Below are positions 49,501 through 58,303 of a stretch of DNA of 64,000 nt, piece after piece. The stretch's first letter is position 1, and each line of letters begins with the position of its first letter. This DNA comes from Balanoglossus misakiensis. Lineage: Eukaryota; Hemichordata. Where the stretch lies: positions 3,782,001 through 3,846,000 of the forward strand of contig CM082594.2 of assembly GCA_040954595.2 (NCBI GenBank), in the 5' to 3' direction. Under the pieces are notes generated by a model. That model was not told the origin of the DNA. It did no database searches and saw only the letters and a list, made by a program, of their open reading frames with translations. A program made the position numbers and the translations under genes.

Positions 49501-50787
49501 ATTTTTTAAATATTGCCGTTACCTTGGTTGATAAGGTTAGCCGATTTGAATTCCACTTTTGAAAATGTTTCCTGCAAAGCAAGAATGATGAACCGATTAG
49601 GAATGATGACTATAAAACAGAAGAACATAGTTAACAGCAAATTTGTCACAATAAGCAGCCTTCCATCCAATTCCAATGGACTTTTTTAGACAAATCTAAA
49701 TTAACAAAATTGAAAAAAAAAATTGCTGACTTACTTTGTGTTGACTGTTCATCCATGCAGTTTGTGGTGGGACCTTATCAGAAACTCGAATCTGAGAGAA
49801 GAAATGAAACACACTTTGAATTTATTTTCTGTTTCTTTTTTAAAGAGACTGAGTGAAAACCAAGAAGAAATATATTATCAACTAATGTGACTATTCACTG
49901 AGACTTTACAGAGAGCTACACCAGCACTTTGTTGTTGATATGGCAAAATGACAAGGTGGGGTATTTTGACATGTCAAAAATGTGAATCCCTGAATAAACA
50001 CAATAACCATATCTGTGACCTAAAGAAAAACTCACCTTTGAAGTAAGATCATTATTGATGAGATAGTCTACAAGGTTGCGTCCAATAAACCCAACACCTG
50101 CATGTGAGCAACAGAGACATGTAAAAGGAACATCCAAAATAAATCATGGATGTATAATTACAACAATATAACTTTTTTATAAGACAGTCCCTAAACTGGG
50201 CCTAGTTACATTGTGGTGTCCGCCAGAACAAGATGGTATCTCTGCATATTCATGACAGTCCACATGTAAACCTACGGAGAACATGCATCCATCAGATACC
50301 AACTTTATGAATGCCAGGGGCCTGGGGTGACACGCCCCTTCCCAATACATGATGTAGCTATAACACCCCCCCCCCCCCTCCACAACTGCACAACATAGAC
50401 CTCAGCTCAAACGGTTGGTACTTTATTTACGGTTTGAAAAATCCTTCATGCAGTGCATCTATACCACTGACCACTTACTCCCCAAAGACAGAAGTAGAAG
50501 CTGCAGCCGACCATTACAAATACAACGGTGCAAATTACATCGAAACAGGAAGTAGTAAATGAAAGTTATTTCGAATGCACTTCATGTTCTATGCCCGACA
50601 CTCGCCGACCCGACACTGGAATAAAACCTGGCAACGCCCATTCCCCTTGAAAGCCGGCAAATTCTATTAGTACCGCTAGCAAAGTGAGTTCTTGCCATGG
50701 CTCCAACAGGTGGCCCAGTCGCATGCTATACTCATGTATACACTTACCTCCAAGGATCAACACCCGCGGCTTTTCGGCGGACGCCAT
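43520..50787 (-). CDS. Extended short-chain dehydrogenase / NAD-dependent epimerase-like protein (13 exons, complete)
   Basis: Exons, minus strand 5' to 3': 50787-50748, 50097-50036, 49791-49735, 49571-49523, 49401-49310, 48399-48286, 47916-47825, 47540-47479, 46838-46786, 45629-45503, 44805-44720, 43921-43706, 43582-43520. All phases join, giving 1,113 nt and 370 aa. The nucleotide-binding GGVGFIG motif is at residues 13-19 and an Asp at 39 ends beta-2, which favours NAD over NADP. The NLAAETKYGQSE and VEVSTGQVYS blocks match beta-4 and beta-5 of extended SDRs. The usual YxxxK is missing: where PWTHLAKHKLEVEK aligns, Lys157 is present but the Tyr position is Leu153, so the enzyme is atypical or inactive as a classical dehydrogenase. 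It resembles uncharacterised epimerase-like proteins with a LWTKDL..NTVHV motif; the substrate is unknown. The start at 50,787 has a better context (AAGATGG) than an in-frame ATG at 50,817. Confidence 0.92.
43706..43921 (-). CDS. Dehydrogenase exon 12
   Basis: Residues 279-350, ITMADVVEESNDKHMAPWSK through GNTPLSPFIDQELL to FTLEKPYLTQESLQE. Resembles the C-terminal substrate-binding part of extended SDRs. Confidence 0.92.
44720..44805 (-). CDS. Dehydrogenase exon 11
   Basis: Residues 250-278, TQGSITTLVSNIFGIEHDYL and on. The first of two adjacent CAG acceptors (after AATAACAG) is required; the other shifts the frame into a stop. Confidence 0.88.
44893..45090. mobile_element. TA-flanked MITE (198 bp) in dehydrogenase intron 10
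   Basis: Terminal inverted repeats CTGTAAAACAGGTTATTTCC and its near-complement GAAAATAACCCGTTTTACAG, flanked on both sides by TA (44,891-44,892 and 45,091-45,092). This fits a Tc1/mariner-type non-autonomous element. The interior is rich in GCGAAAA and CGCAAAA motifs, with no coding capacity. Confidence 0.87.
45503..45629 (-). CDS. Dehydrogenase exon 10
   Basis: Residues 208-249, LLWTKDLKMNTVHVLDVCRA, then IWHLTTAGKLREVYNVVDGS. The NTVHV..D segment is the conserved HVxD motif of extended SDRs. Confidence 0.93.
46786..46838 (-). CDS. Dehydrogenase exon 9
   Basis: Residues 190-207, TPRLIAGAVYKQLQEKMK. Phase 1 in, phase 0 out. Too short to stand alone as an open frame. Confidence 0.9.
47083..47181. 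repeat. Hairpin repeat with GGACACCTCTC/TATTAAGGACA motifs
   Basis: CAGTGAAAC..GGACACCTCTC, then TGTCTATTAAGGACA, which pairs with TGTCCTTAATAGACA about 30 bases on. Related in style to a CTCTATA/GAGAGGTGACC repeat at 63,150-63,300. Lies in dehydrogenase intron 8. Confidence 0.6.
47222..47323 (+). repeat. Degenerate GTGTGGT minisatellite
   Basis: Irregular 5- to 7-base units of GTGGT, GTGTGGT and ATGTG across about 100 bases in dehydrogenase intron 8. Confidence 0.75.
47479..47540 (-). CDS. Dehydrogenase exon 8
   Basis: Residues 169-189, GLNYIILRPAIVYGIGDKLG and L. The LRPAIVYG motif is a hallmark of extended SDR and epimerase proteins. Confidence 0.93.
47825..47916 (-). CDS. Dehydrogenase exon 7: altered catalytic segment
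   Basis: Residues 139-168, KASSETSKTSPWTHLAKHKL then EVEKELSKIE. Here the SDR YxxxK would be expected; Lys157 remains but no Tyr lies four residues before it. Confidence 0.92.
48286..48399 (-). CDS. Dehydrogenase exon 6
   Basis: Residues 101-138, VYKDGIVKLSLNCAREAAKR then KVKLFVEVSTGQVYSADK. Ser129/Thr130 match the active-site Ser/Thr position. Confidence 0.94.
49310..49401 (-). CDS. Dehydrogenase exon 5
   Basis: Residues 70-100, including DFDVVVNLAAETKYGQSEP, the beta-4 region of the Rossmann fold. Phase 1 in, phase 0 out. Confidence 0.93.
49523..49571 (-). CDS. Dehydrogenase exon 4
   Basis: Residues 54-69, ETFSKVEFKSANLINQ. A 49-base exon recognised by phase and by the expected beta-3 position. 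Confidence 0.88.
49735..49791 (-). CDS. Dehydrogenase exon 3
   Basis: Residues 35-53, IRVSDKVPPQTAWMNSQHK. Asp39 at the end of beta-2 favours NAD binding. Phase 0 at both ends. Confidence 0.9.
50036..50097 (-). CDS. Dehydrogenase exon 2: dinucleotide-binding helix
   Basis: Residues 14-34, GVGFIGRNLVDYLINNDLTS and K, completing the GxxGxxG motif begun in exon 1. Confidence 0.94.
50748..50787 (-). CDS. Dehydrogenase exon 1: start codon and beta-1
   Basis: Residues 1-13, MASAEKPRVLILG, followed by a GTAAGT donor in phase 1. An in-frame ATG ten codons upstream (50,817) would add MKELRGAFTK. Confidence 0.88.
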
Positions 50788-50817
50788 CTTGGTAAACGCT
50801 CCCCTTAGCTCTTTCAT

Positions 50818-52690
50818 AATTCAGACCTCGCTGGAGATGTGAAATTTAAGTCTCCAAATCCATAACCGGCAATAAGCCCCCAAGAAACTGCTGTATCTGT
50901 ATTTCAACACTGGAAATCGAAACCAATGAGTAACGATACTCTTTGTAACGATTTACGGCCCACAGGTGACATTTCATTGGATGCAAGGATCGCCAGTGAG
51001 CTAGGGAGTACACTCTAAATCCTAAACACACGTGTGTTATTGACATGCAACATAAAATGAAATCTGTTTGTGTTTAGTTTCCACAATGTCACGTTTGTTC
51101 TATAAGTGCGTTAAATTATGTTTTGCTTAGCAGTATTTTTGTTATGGTTGTTGACATCAAATTTTATTCAGGGGAACGCCCTCAAACCTACACCCGTACC
51201 AGTGTTTCAAGTTCCTTCTTGAACACACGCGTAGGCCTACTTTTACTTTTTAAAAACCCTTTTACATGTACCGTGTTTATCCACTTCTTGTGCATAAACA
51301 TAAACACGCCCGTTTCCACAGCACAGAATTGATATTTTTATTAAACGCGTGGACATTGAATTATTTGAGTAAAAATCAGAAGAAATGTGCGCGTGCCATC
51401 CAAAGAACTTACACAACATTGACTTTGACCACAAAAAAGTCACAGACTGAAAACTGCCACTTTAAAATATATCAGCCACAAGATAACAGGACATTGTCCC
51501 TCCCAGGCCTATTGAACAAATTATTGAGGTTGAAACATTTTTATCACCAGTCGTATCACTTTGAAAGTTTTTAGGTGTGTTTAATGTGTGTATATTTGAT
51601 CACCATCACCCCCTCTATAAACTATGCCCTCATGAAATTGACATAAAAACAGACAAACTACGTGAACGTATCAACTAATATTTTTCATATCTTTTTGTTG
51701 GCAACTTGTACATGTATATCATGCGTGACCACGGTCCCTCGACACACGTGTGGAGGGACTGGGTCTGTGGTGTGGAAAAGTTTAACCTGTGAGCAAAGTG
51801 AGCAGTGCTTTTCCTTTCATCCCATTTACCTAGGCCTCGCCCATTTCAACCGTCGGTGGCGCAGTACTGTATAACCGGGGGTTACCCTGTGAAATGGCAC
51901 ATGAGAAAAGATCACAGGCACATGAGAATAGTATTCTGCCACACTACTCAGACACATATAGTAAGCCTGCAATTGAATGGAGTTAAAAAACCGCCCACGC
52001 AAAGTTCACATCCAAGTGGTCCAAACAATCTGCAACGCAAGTCTGGTTCCCTGCCCCAATCCCACCGCTGGCTGCGCTACGCTTTCCCTTTAGCGTAGCG
52101 CAGCCAGTGCGGCGGTGGGATTGGGGCAGGGAACCAGACTATCTGCAACGCCTACAAAATCAGAGTGGTGATAATTTACCAGGGTACTGATAATTTACAT
52201 GATTCCCGGAAATGCGCTGAATTCTGCATTTTCGGAATAGAGGAAGTGGCTGATTTGTGACGAAGTACACGACACTCTTTGTCACAGCGATAAACAGAGT
52301 ACGTGTGCATTTGATGTACCGAAAACAAGAAACTGTAGGCACTGCAAGTCGACAATGGAAAACGTTTTTGCGCATGAAGCAGTGTGGTACTATTGACAGA
52401 CAAAAGTACTGCCGAAATACAGTACAAAGTACACCCCCTTTTCTATGACCATGAATCAGGTGAATAGAGGAGGTCATGGGACTATCACATGGTGGCTGTT
52501 GCCTATGACATCACTCTACTTTAAATAACTCAATGGACTTTCCGAGTCCAGCGTCTGATGCGCACGCGCCGTTGACTCGGCGCACGGACGGAAGACACAC
52601 GCAAGGGTACTATAGTAGACACCTAGTTTGTTACGGTTACAACGCAACCCGGGACAGCATACATCCTTGCAATTTAAACTACACGACAAA
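50818..52690. other. Divergent intergenic region with promoters of two genes
   Basis: Lies head-to-head between the dehydrogenase (-) and the first six-cysteine gene (+). Holds a 100-bp palindromic element (52,039-52,140) and a TATA-like TACTATAGTAG at 52,609-52,619, about 75 bases before the plus-strand start codon. No open frame here resembles a protein. Confidence 0.65.
52028..52151. mobile_element. Near-perfect GC-rich palindrome flanked by 11-bp direct repeats
   Basis: Left arm from 52,041 (GTCTGGTTCCCTGCCCCAAT..) and right arm to 52,139 (..ATTGGGGCAGGGAACCAGAC) are complementary over about 42 bases, apart from a 5-base insertion, around a TTTCCCTTTA loop. ATCTGCAACGC occurs immediately outside on both sides (52,028-52,038 and 52,141-52,151), as a target-site duplication would. 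A 9-11 base duplication with long TIRs suggests a Mutator-like foldback MITE. Confidence 0.85.
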
Positions 52691-52748
52691 ATGGCTGTAA
52701 GGAACATTCTTGTACCAGCAATAGTGCTGTTGTTGAACATTGCCTACG
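52691..52748 (+). CDS. Paralogue A exon 1: signal peptide
   Basis: ATG in the context AAAATGGC. Encodes MAVRNILVPAIVLLLNIAY and ends phase 1 at GTAGGT. Same 58-nt length as exon 1 of paralogue B. Confidence 0.88.
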
Positions 52749-54728
52749 GTAGGTTGCTTTATGTATCATCAAAGGTGTGATATGTGTATTTGGAGGAGCC
52801 GTTTCCTCAAAACTATATGTTCAAATATCATAACAGTGTTCTTATTAATGCTTCAACGCTTTTATTATAAAGACATTGGTGTCGGGATAAGAAGGACAGA
52901 TATTCGCTGTAACAGTTCGGGTCCTTGAACTGAGATAGCAACTCCTATGTGTATGAAGCAGTGAGGGACATATTCATACTATCTCACGTCCGATGTCGCG
53001 TGTTTGTTTTAAGTTTATAAAAGTTATACTTTGAAATCCGGCTACAGCGTGAAATTGGTATTTCGGTATGACGAACCGAAAGAAGCATTGTTGAATGTAG
53101 CATATCTATCACCAAAACAATGCGGGCATCATACTTCCTCTTTTTGATGTGGAGTTTCAATGTTCGACGCAGAGAGTTTTTTTGTTCGAAAGCAGCACGT
53201 AAATAATTGTATTGGGTACAACACACGTGCATCGGATGAAGTTTCGAAAACTATGCTTCCTCAATAATCTTGATAAGTGTTCAAAGGTGGAAAACATGTT
53301 AGTTCTTTTTAAAAAGTGTAAAATTAAAATGTGGAAAAATGGTGGAACTTGTAATTCCGACGGCATGTAGATACGGCGGGCGGAGACGCTGGGCAAAATA
53401 AAATAGTTTTGACGCCACTATTTTACCAAAATGGGCCTATGGAACCCACTGACAAACCAACATGGCCAGAGCGCAGTATAGTCGATCAAAAGGGCCTGAG
53501 AAAGTGAATGTAAGCCTATTAATAATGTTCTACAATGAGAACGTGCATCAATCCAAATTTACCATTTTGACCCAGACCGTTGAGCCAAACGAGCTCCTGT
53601 GTCACGTGACTTATTCTGGGGAAGTGAAACGCGCTATATTTTGCAATCTTTCACTACGGTAATTTTAATTAGTTTGCACCAACAAATTAAATACAAATCA
53701 TTTACCGATGGCATCTTATGTCTTCTTAAAGGCACGGCTTACAACTGTCCGGAGGACTATCCCTTCCCGTCATGCCCCCGACTTCTAGATGAACCTACAG
53801 ACACCGTATGCTGTGTTACTTACACGGACACGGGCAAAGATTATCACTGCTGTGACGAGTCATTGGCGTAAGTAATGTCAACAAAACTGATCAAGTGATC
53901 GACCACGAGTATTCAAATCTGATTATTCATTTCTGCAAACGAAATATTGGTAATTACATGCAACAATATTGCTGTGCGTTCACAGGACAACCTTTAGGGT
54001 TGTACGTGATTTTTACGAGACGAGCGGCACCCTAAAATACACAACTAATAATCTTGTACTTGGGCGTTCTTGTCCAATTCTCTCTTTTAGAAATTATTCA
54101 GTAAAACTATTCTGACGTTGTAAATACATATACCGTTGATATCAACCGTATCTCGGAATTATTTGGTTATGCATGGCTGTTCGTATTTGGCGAAAGCCGT
54201 ATAGGCCTACCACATGGCATTGATTTTCAACAATTATGATCCATGATGCAAATGACATAATTCATGAACTTTCACCCTGTCAGCCAAGTGTAGTCATATG
54301 TATTACCCAATTTATTTCCCCGAGAGACAAATAATTGAAAGAAGCGGAGGTGATTTTCGTCAAAAATACGAGCTGCGATGTAAGGTTAAATTTTATGCCA
54401 GGTATTAAAGTCTCGACAGCATTTCGGTTACCCAAACTGCTTCCCGGTGTCACAAATTACTTCCTGCACGCAAAGCAGTCTGGGTAACCACCAGTCTAGA
54501 ACATTGTGCCTGAATCGTTAAGAACACCGTCGACTACTGAAAGACCTTTGGCCGGGGTGTAAACACTGCTCTTTTTCTCTCTCATTTCACAGTGTCTGGG
54601 CGATAGTGCTGATTGTCCTCGTCTGCTTACTCCTCATCGCCGCCTTAGTTGGAATCTGCGCCTGTTGCTGCGGCTTCTGCGCATGCCTCGCCGGATGCTG
54701 CAAACAGTCGACTTACCAATCAGTGTAA
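52691..54728 (+). CDS. Six-cysteine single-pass membrane protein, paralogue A (3 exons, complete)
   Basis: Exons 52691-52748, 53732-53867 and 54593-54728, intron phases 1 and 2, 330 nt, 109 aa. Signal peptide about 1-19; a compact ectodomain with six cysteines at 25, 34, 46-47 and 59-60 (CPEDYPFPSC, VCC, HCC); a membrane helix about 66-88; then a very Cys-rich cytoplasmic stretch (CACCCGFCACLAGCC), likely palmitoylated; and the terminal STYQSV. The C..C..CC..CC plus TM layout fits the STMC6 (Shisa/WBP1/VOPP1/CYYR1-like) superfamily. The final YQSV fits the YxxPhi sorting motif used at the end of lysosomal membrane proteins. The next gene is a tandem paralogue with the same exon 1 length and intron phases. 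Function is not known; an endolysosomal adaptor role is inferred. Confidence 0.88.
53601..53610. promoter_or_regulatory. GTCACGTGAC palindrome (CLEAR-type E-box) in intron 1 of paralogue A
   Basis: Perfect 10-base match to the CLEAR consensus bound by TFEB/MITF-family factors; USF and MYC factors can also bind the CACGTG core. It lies 121 bases before exon 2. The only other perfect copy I saw in the window is in the promoter of paralogue B. Confidence 0.5.
53732..53867 (+). CDS. Paralogue A exon 2: six-cysteine ectodomain
   Basis: GTAYNCPEDYPFPSCPR through TVCCVTYTDTGKDYHCCDES. Phase 1 in, phase 2 out at GTAAGT. Confidence 0.92.
54593..54728 (+). CDS. Paralogue A exon 3: TM helix and Cys-rich tail
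   Basis: VWAIVLIVLVCLLLIAALVG, then a dense cysteine run and KQSTYQSV followed by TAA. The acceptor follows a long pyrimidine tract (CTCTCATTTCACAG). Confidence 0.92.
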
Positions 54729-54880
54729 AGCAATCGCAGAACTTGTCAAGAAGCGGGCAAATGTTGGATTAAGTCATTTACATGGACAAGGGATTGTGTT
54801 TTATGAAAACTGACTACATTTGTTGTTATATTTTGTTTAGCGTGATGAGATAGTGGTTTTATATTGTCCTTGCATCAGAG

Positions 54881-55155
54881 ATTAAATTTGTTCTTTTACA
54901 TCTCGGCTTCCTCCTAAGATGTTTCATGTTGGCCGAACATTATGACATGGAACTATACAAACAATGTACAGGGATGGCTTAATTGTGCTGTGGCCGTGTT
55001 TTTGTCATGTCAAGAGGCCGCATCCGCCGTAATATTTTTACAGCATTCAAGTTACTTGAAATCACGTTATATTTCTTTTACTAAATCTGCACTCGGAAGC
55101 GGAATTTCTCTAGAAATCGTGTTTTTTATGTTTTCCGACTGTGGACTTGAATAAA
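54881..55155 (+). terminator. Candidate poly(A) signals of paralogue A
   Basis: ATTAAA at 54,881-54,886 and AATAAA at 55,150-55,155 lie about 150 and 420 bases past the stop. Which one is used cannot be told. Confidence 0.4.
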
Positions 55156-55928
55156 TTATCAGCCATGACTTTTGAAAAGCCTATAGAATTGTAATGACCA
55201 TGATGTTAAAGTTAATTGAGTGTTCGACTCGAAATAATTAGTCACCGGGTCGAAAAGGAAACAGTCTACTTTAAGAGGATTTTTTTCACTCTGGCGTCCT
55301 CCTTTAGTTTTTGGAAGATATGCTTTCCAGTATGACCAACTTCATGTATAACACACTCGATTTTTAAAGATAAAAAGATACTAAACCCACGTTTTAACCA
55401 ACGACATGTAAAGAGTACTCTTGTTTTTGATACACAGAATTAAAGAGCTGTGAATACCATCAGAAGTTGCCTCAGCGAGTGCACATAAAGACGGACGAAC
55501 GACCAGAACTTGCCCACACGAAAATGGACATCAATGCGGGGGAAAAGCGTTCAGTTGCCGCGTACAATGAGGCCACACTTGTTAATTGAATCACCCGGTT
55601 ACTCATAATCATACTAGCGTAAAATTAATGGTAGTGGGCGCTGGGCGCGGGTGCAATGACATTAAGAGTTGAAGGTCAACAGGTCAAGCTTGGGCCTACT
55701 GCGAGTGGTCGGTTTGATTCTCCGTTTGTAGTCTCTCTAACGCACAATGCTGTGTACAGATCCAGAACACGATTCTTTTGGTTTTAACAACCTCCATATA
55801 GAAGGGTAATAATGTTTTAACTTCCTACGACACAGACCTTCTTCCGAGTGCGGCGGAAGGGCCTAGCGAAAGAGTGCGAAAGTTGTCCCACGCCCTTCCT
55901 TTTTGTGAGCTGAGGTCACGAGACTGCC

Positions 55929-55938
55929 GTCACGTGAC
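55929..55938. promoter_or_regulatory. GTCACGTGAC (CLEAR-type E-box) upstream of paralogue B
   Basis: Perfect palindromic match to the CLEAR consensus, 142 bases before the paralogue B start codon, a normal promoter-proximal distance for such sites. Supports control by a TFEB/MITF-type or USF-type bHLH-Zip factor, by inference only. Confidence 0.55.
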
Positions 55939-56079
55939 AGTGAGCGCTGTCAAAATAACTTTTATACGTGATTTCGTCGAGCCCCGTGTCTATGTGTTGT
56001 GTTTACACTGTGTTGTCGGACCAATTTGAGCAAAAACTGAGCTCCAACTTTCAAATTTCGCGACCAATTTTCCGACAAA

Positions 56080-56137
56080 ATGAGCCTGAAAAGCATTCTT
56101 GCGTTGACAGTAATGGTGTCGGTGTGCTTCGACTACG
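56080..56137 (+). CDS. Paralogue B exon 1: signal peptide
   Basis: MSLKSILALTVMVSVCFDY, ending phase 1 at GTAGGT, as in paralogue A. Confidence 0.86.
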
Positions 56138-57077
56138 GTAGGTGCAATAATCATTGGGGTCTTTAATTAATGACGCAGTTTATTCAACACGTTGGTCTCT
56201 TAGAGTCTGCCTTGAAAGTAACGTACTGTCAATTACAGTGGATTGTTACATGTTTGCGCTTAACTTCAAAAACTACAGTACTTGTACATGTATGTGGCTA
56301 TCTCGTAGGTTGTCGCACCATAAATGCCCGACTAGTGCTCCCCTCCCACTTGACCTAAAAAGAATCAGAAATCACGGCAACACGAAAGTAAAAGCCCGTC
56401 ACAAATGGCGTTTTCTGGTCGTCTATACACATTATTGTACACTTGCTGGTGAAAGTGTCGCCAATATATGTCATGGTAGTTATTGCCGGTTGTTGAGTTG
56501 CGGAACTATGCGCGCTTGGGTTCGGTTGGTAACCACTTTCTTCACAATTGAATTCATTTTACTGCTTGGGGTCGAGACGAGATTAGTACGCACAATGCCC
56601 TTGTATTTCAAAACCTAAACAAGTTGACCCATTCCTAAGGAGAACGATACCCAAAACGGTGATCGATACAGGAAAGTACATGTAAGCGTTGAATTTGAAC
56701 AGGCAGGGTGATGTTTATACGGGTCAGTGAGTGACCCGGAATGACCCCTGGACACTTGACCTGACTTGACCTGTATGACGCTCATCAAACATTGGGCGGA
56801 AAATAGCAACCCAATCGCACATAAGCATACATTGTCAGAGTCTCAATAGAGAATCCCTTATATCATCACCCTTTCAAACAATGACACTTTATGCTTTTTA
56901 TCAAATACTTAGAGTTTCCAACACTTATCTCTACGAGCAGTTCAAATAGAAAAGCGGCCATAACGAGCCAAACAAAACCGCTTTGCATATAATAATATCC
57001 TACAAGGAAAAAATTACATATACACCTTAGTGACTGACTGACTGACTTGTTGGTTGAATTGGTCGGTTGGGTGATTA

Positions 57078-57112
<35 letters not shown>

Positions 57113-58303
57113 ACATGTATTTATGACTGTTCTCAACATGAAATAAATCTCTTCACAGGTATGTCCTCAAGTCGTTGTCCTCCCAATTACCCCTTCCCAT
57201 CATGCCCTCGTGACACAGACAAGCCATCTGAAACGGAGTGCTGCGCAACCCACGCGCATCCTGGACCTCCACGTTACCAATGCTGTGAACCCGAAGGACC
57301 TACACCTAAACCACATCATAAACCTACAGCAGAACCACACCATGGCGCGTTTACGTAAGTATATATTCATCAAAGTCACTCCTAGAATGGTTGAAGCAAT
57401 GATCATGTCAAGTAAAAGCAATTTACGCTTTAGTGGTATGCCCGCTCTCACTGGCGGTACGAAAGATTGCAACCGTAGTGGCAGCCTTGCCAAATACAAA
57501 ACTATCTTGCAAACCAACCGATAACAATTATTTGTCCATTCAACAACGCCGCCAAGGGAGAAGAAACTGAACTAGCTCTAACCACAGCGGGCGCTGTGCT
57601 ACCCAGCCAAAACACATGATACACGTGTGTTGCATTCTGTACAGGAAAATACAGTATTTTATCACTGTTTTAATCCTAGAGCGCCAATTTTAGTGACGTT
57701 GACAACACCATTTTCCCGATCGATAAAAGGGAATTCAAGGTAAATGCTGTGCGAAACAACGTTGTCTCTAGAGATTCTTCAACAAGGCGAATAAAAAGTT
57801 TGCAACGGCTAATTGTATTTCTACATGTGGCAGTTCATATCAAGCTTAGTGATAACTCCCCGAATCATGCGATTTTCATGACAACTATTTTGCATCGCGT
57901 TCATTCCCCTCCACCCGTTTCAAAGAGTTTAAAATAAACTACTTAAAGGTGTACGATAACCTGTGAAATTAAACCGCTGTTACCATGAACACTTGAATTA
58001 AAGCCAATCACATGTTCTGTGGATGTCAGGCATATGTAAATTAGAGGTGACCGAATATTTTAAAGAGCGTTGACATGGTGCCACTCGATTGTCGACTCTG
58101 TGTTTGTCGCGAATTTATGACATGTATTCTTCTTTTTGACATTTCGCTATAGGGTATGGGAGATAACGCTGATCGTCATTGCCTGTATACTCCTGCTCGG
58201 CATCGCCATTGGTATCTGCACCTGCTGCTGCGTCTGCGTGGCCGGATGCTGTAGGCAGACGACCAACGTGTTTGTCAGACAGTCAACTTACCAGACGGTG
58301 TAG
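56080..58303 (+). CDS. Six-cysteine single-pass membrane protein, paralogue B (3 exons, complete)
   Basis: Exons 56080-56137, 57159-57354 and 58153-58303, phases 1 and 2, 405 nt, 134 aa. Same architecture as paralogue A: signal peptide about 1-19, six cysteines at 26, 35, 47-48 and 61-62 around the shared NYPFPSCPR-type motif, membrane helix, Cys-rich CTCCCVCVAGCC, and terminal STYQTV. It differs by a proline/histidine-rich stalk (PTPKPHHKPTAEPHH) between the cysteine module and the membrane, and by a longer tail (TTNVFVRQ inserted). YQTV fits YxxPhi. The start ATG lies in AAAATGA. The tandem duplication with A is supported by sequence, identical exon 1 length and identical phases. Confidence 0.88.
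57079..57112 (+). repeat. GATT tetranucleotide repeat
   Basis: About eight ATTG/GATT units in intron 1 of paralogue B, 47 bases before exon 2. Confidence 0.95.
57159..57354 (+). CDS. Paralogue B exon 2: six-cysteine module and Pro/His stalk
   Basis: SSSRCPPNYPFPSCPR to ECCATHAHPGPPRYQCCEPE, then the stalk rich in Pro, His and Thr. Phase 1 in, phase 2 out. It is 60 bases longer than its counterpart in paralogue A, mainly because of the stalk. Confidence 0.92.
57943..58063. mobile_element. Family B MITE, diverged copy 2
   Basis: TTAAAGGTGTACGATAACCT at the left and AGGTGACCGAATATTTTAA at the right are degraded inverted repeats bounded by TTAA. The interior shares TTACCATG, AGCCAATCACA and GTAAATTAGAGGTGACCG-type blocks with the copy at 34,472. 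Lies in intron 2 of paralogue B. Confidence 0.7.
58153..58303 (+). CDS. Paralogue B exon 3: TM helix and Cys-rich tail
   Basis: VWEITLIVIACILLLGIAIG, then CTCCCVCVAGCC and FVRQSTYQTV before TAG. Confidence 0.92.

Larger units (their letters stand above)
54729..56079. other. Intergenic region and promoter of paralogue B
   Basis: Apart from the poly(A) candidates of paralogue A, this stretch shows no gene. Its last 250 bases are GC-richer and hold GTCACGTGAC at 55,929-55,938. Confidence 0.6.

Noticed and set aside
56154-56618. 154-codon open frame in intron 1 of paralogue B
   Set aside because: Starts at a non-ATG codon right after the exon 1 donor, with no family motifs; read-through of intron sequence.
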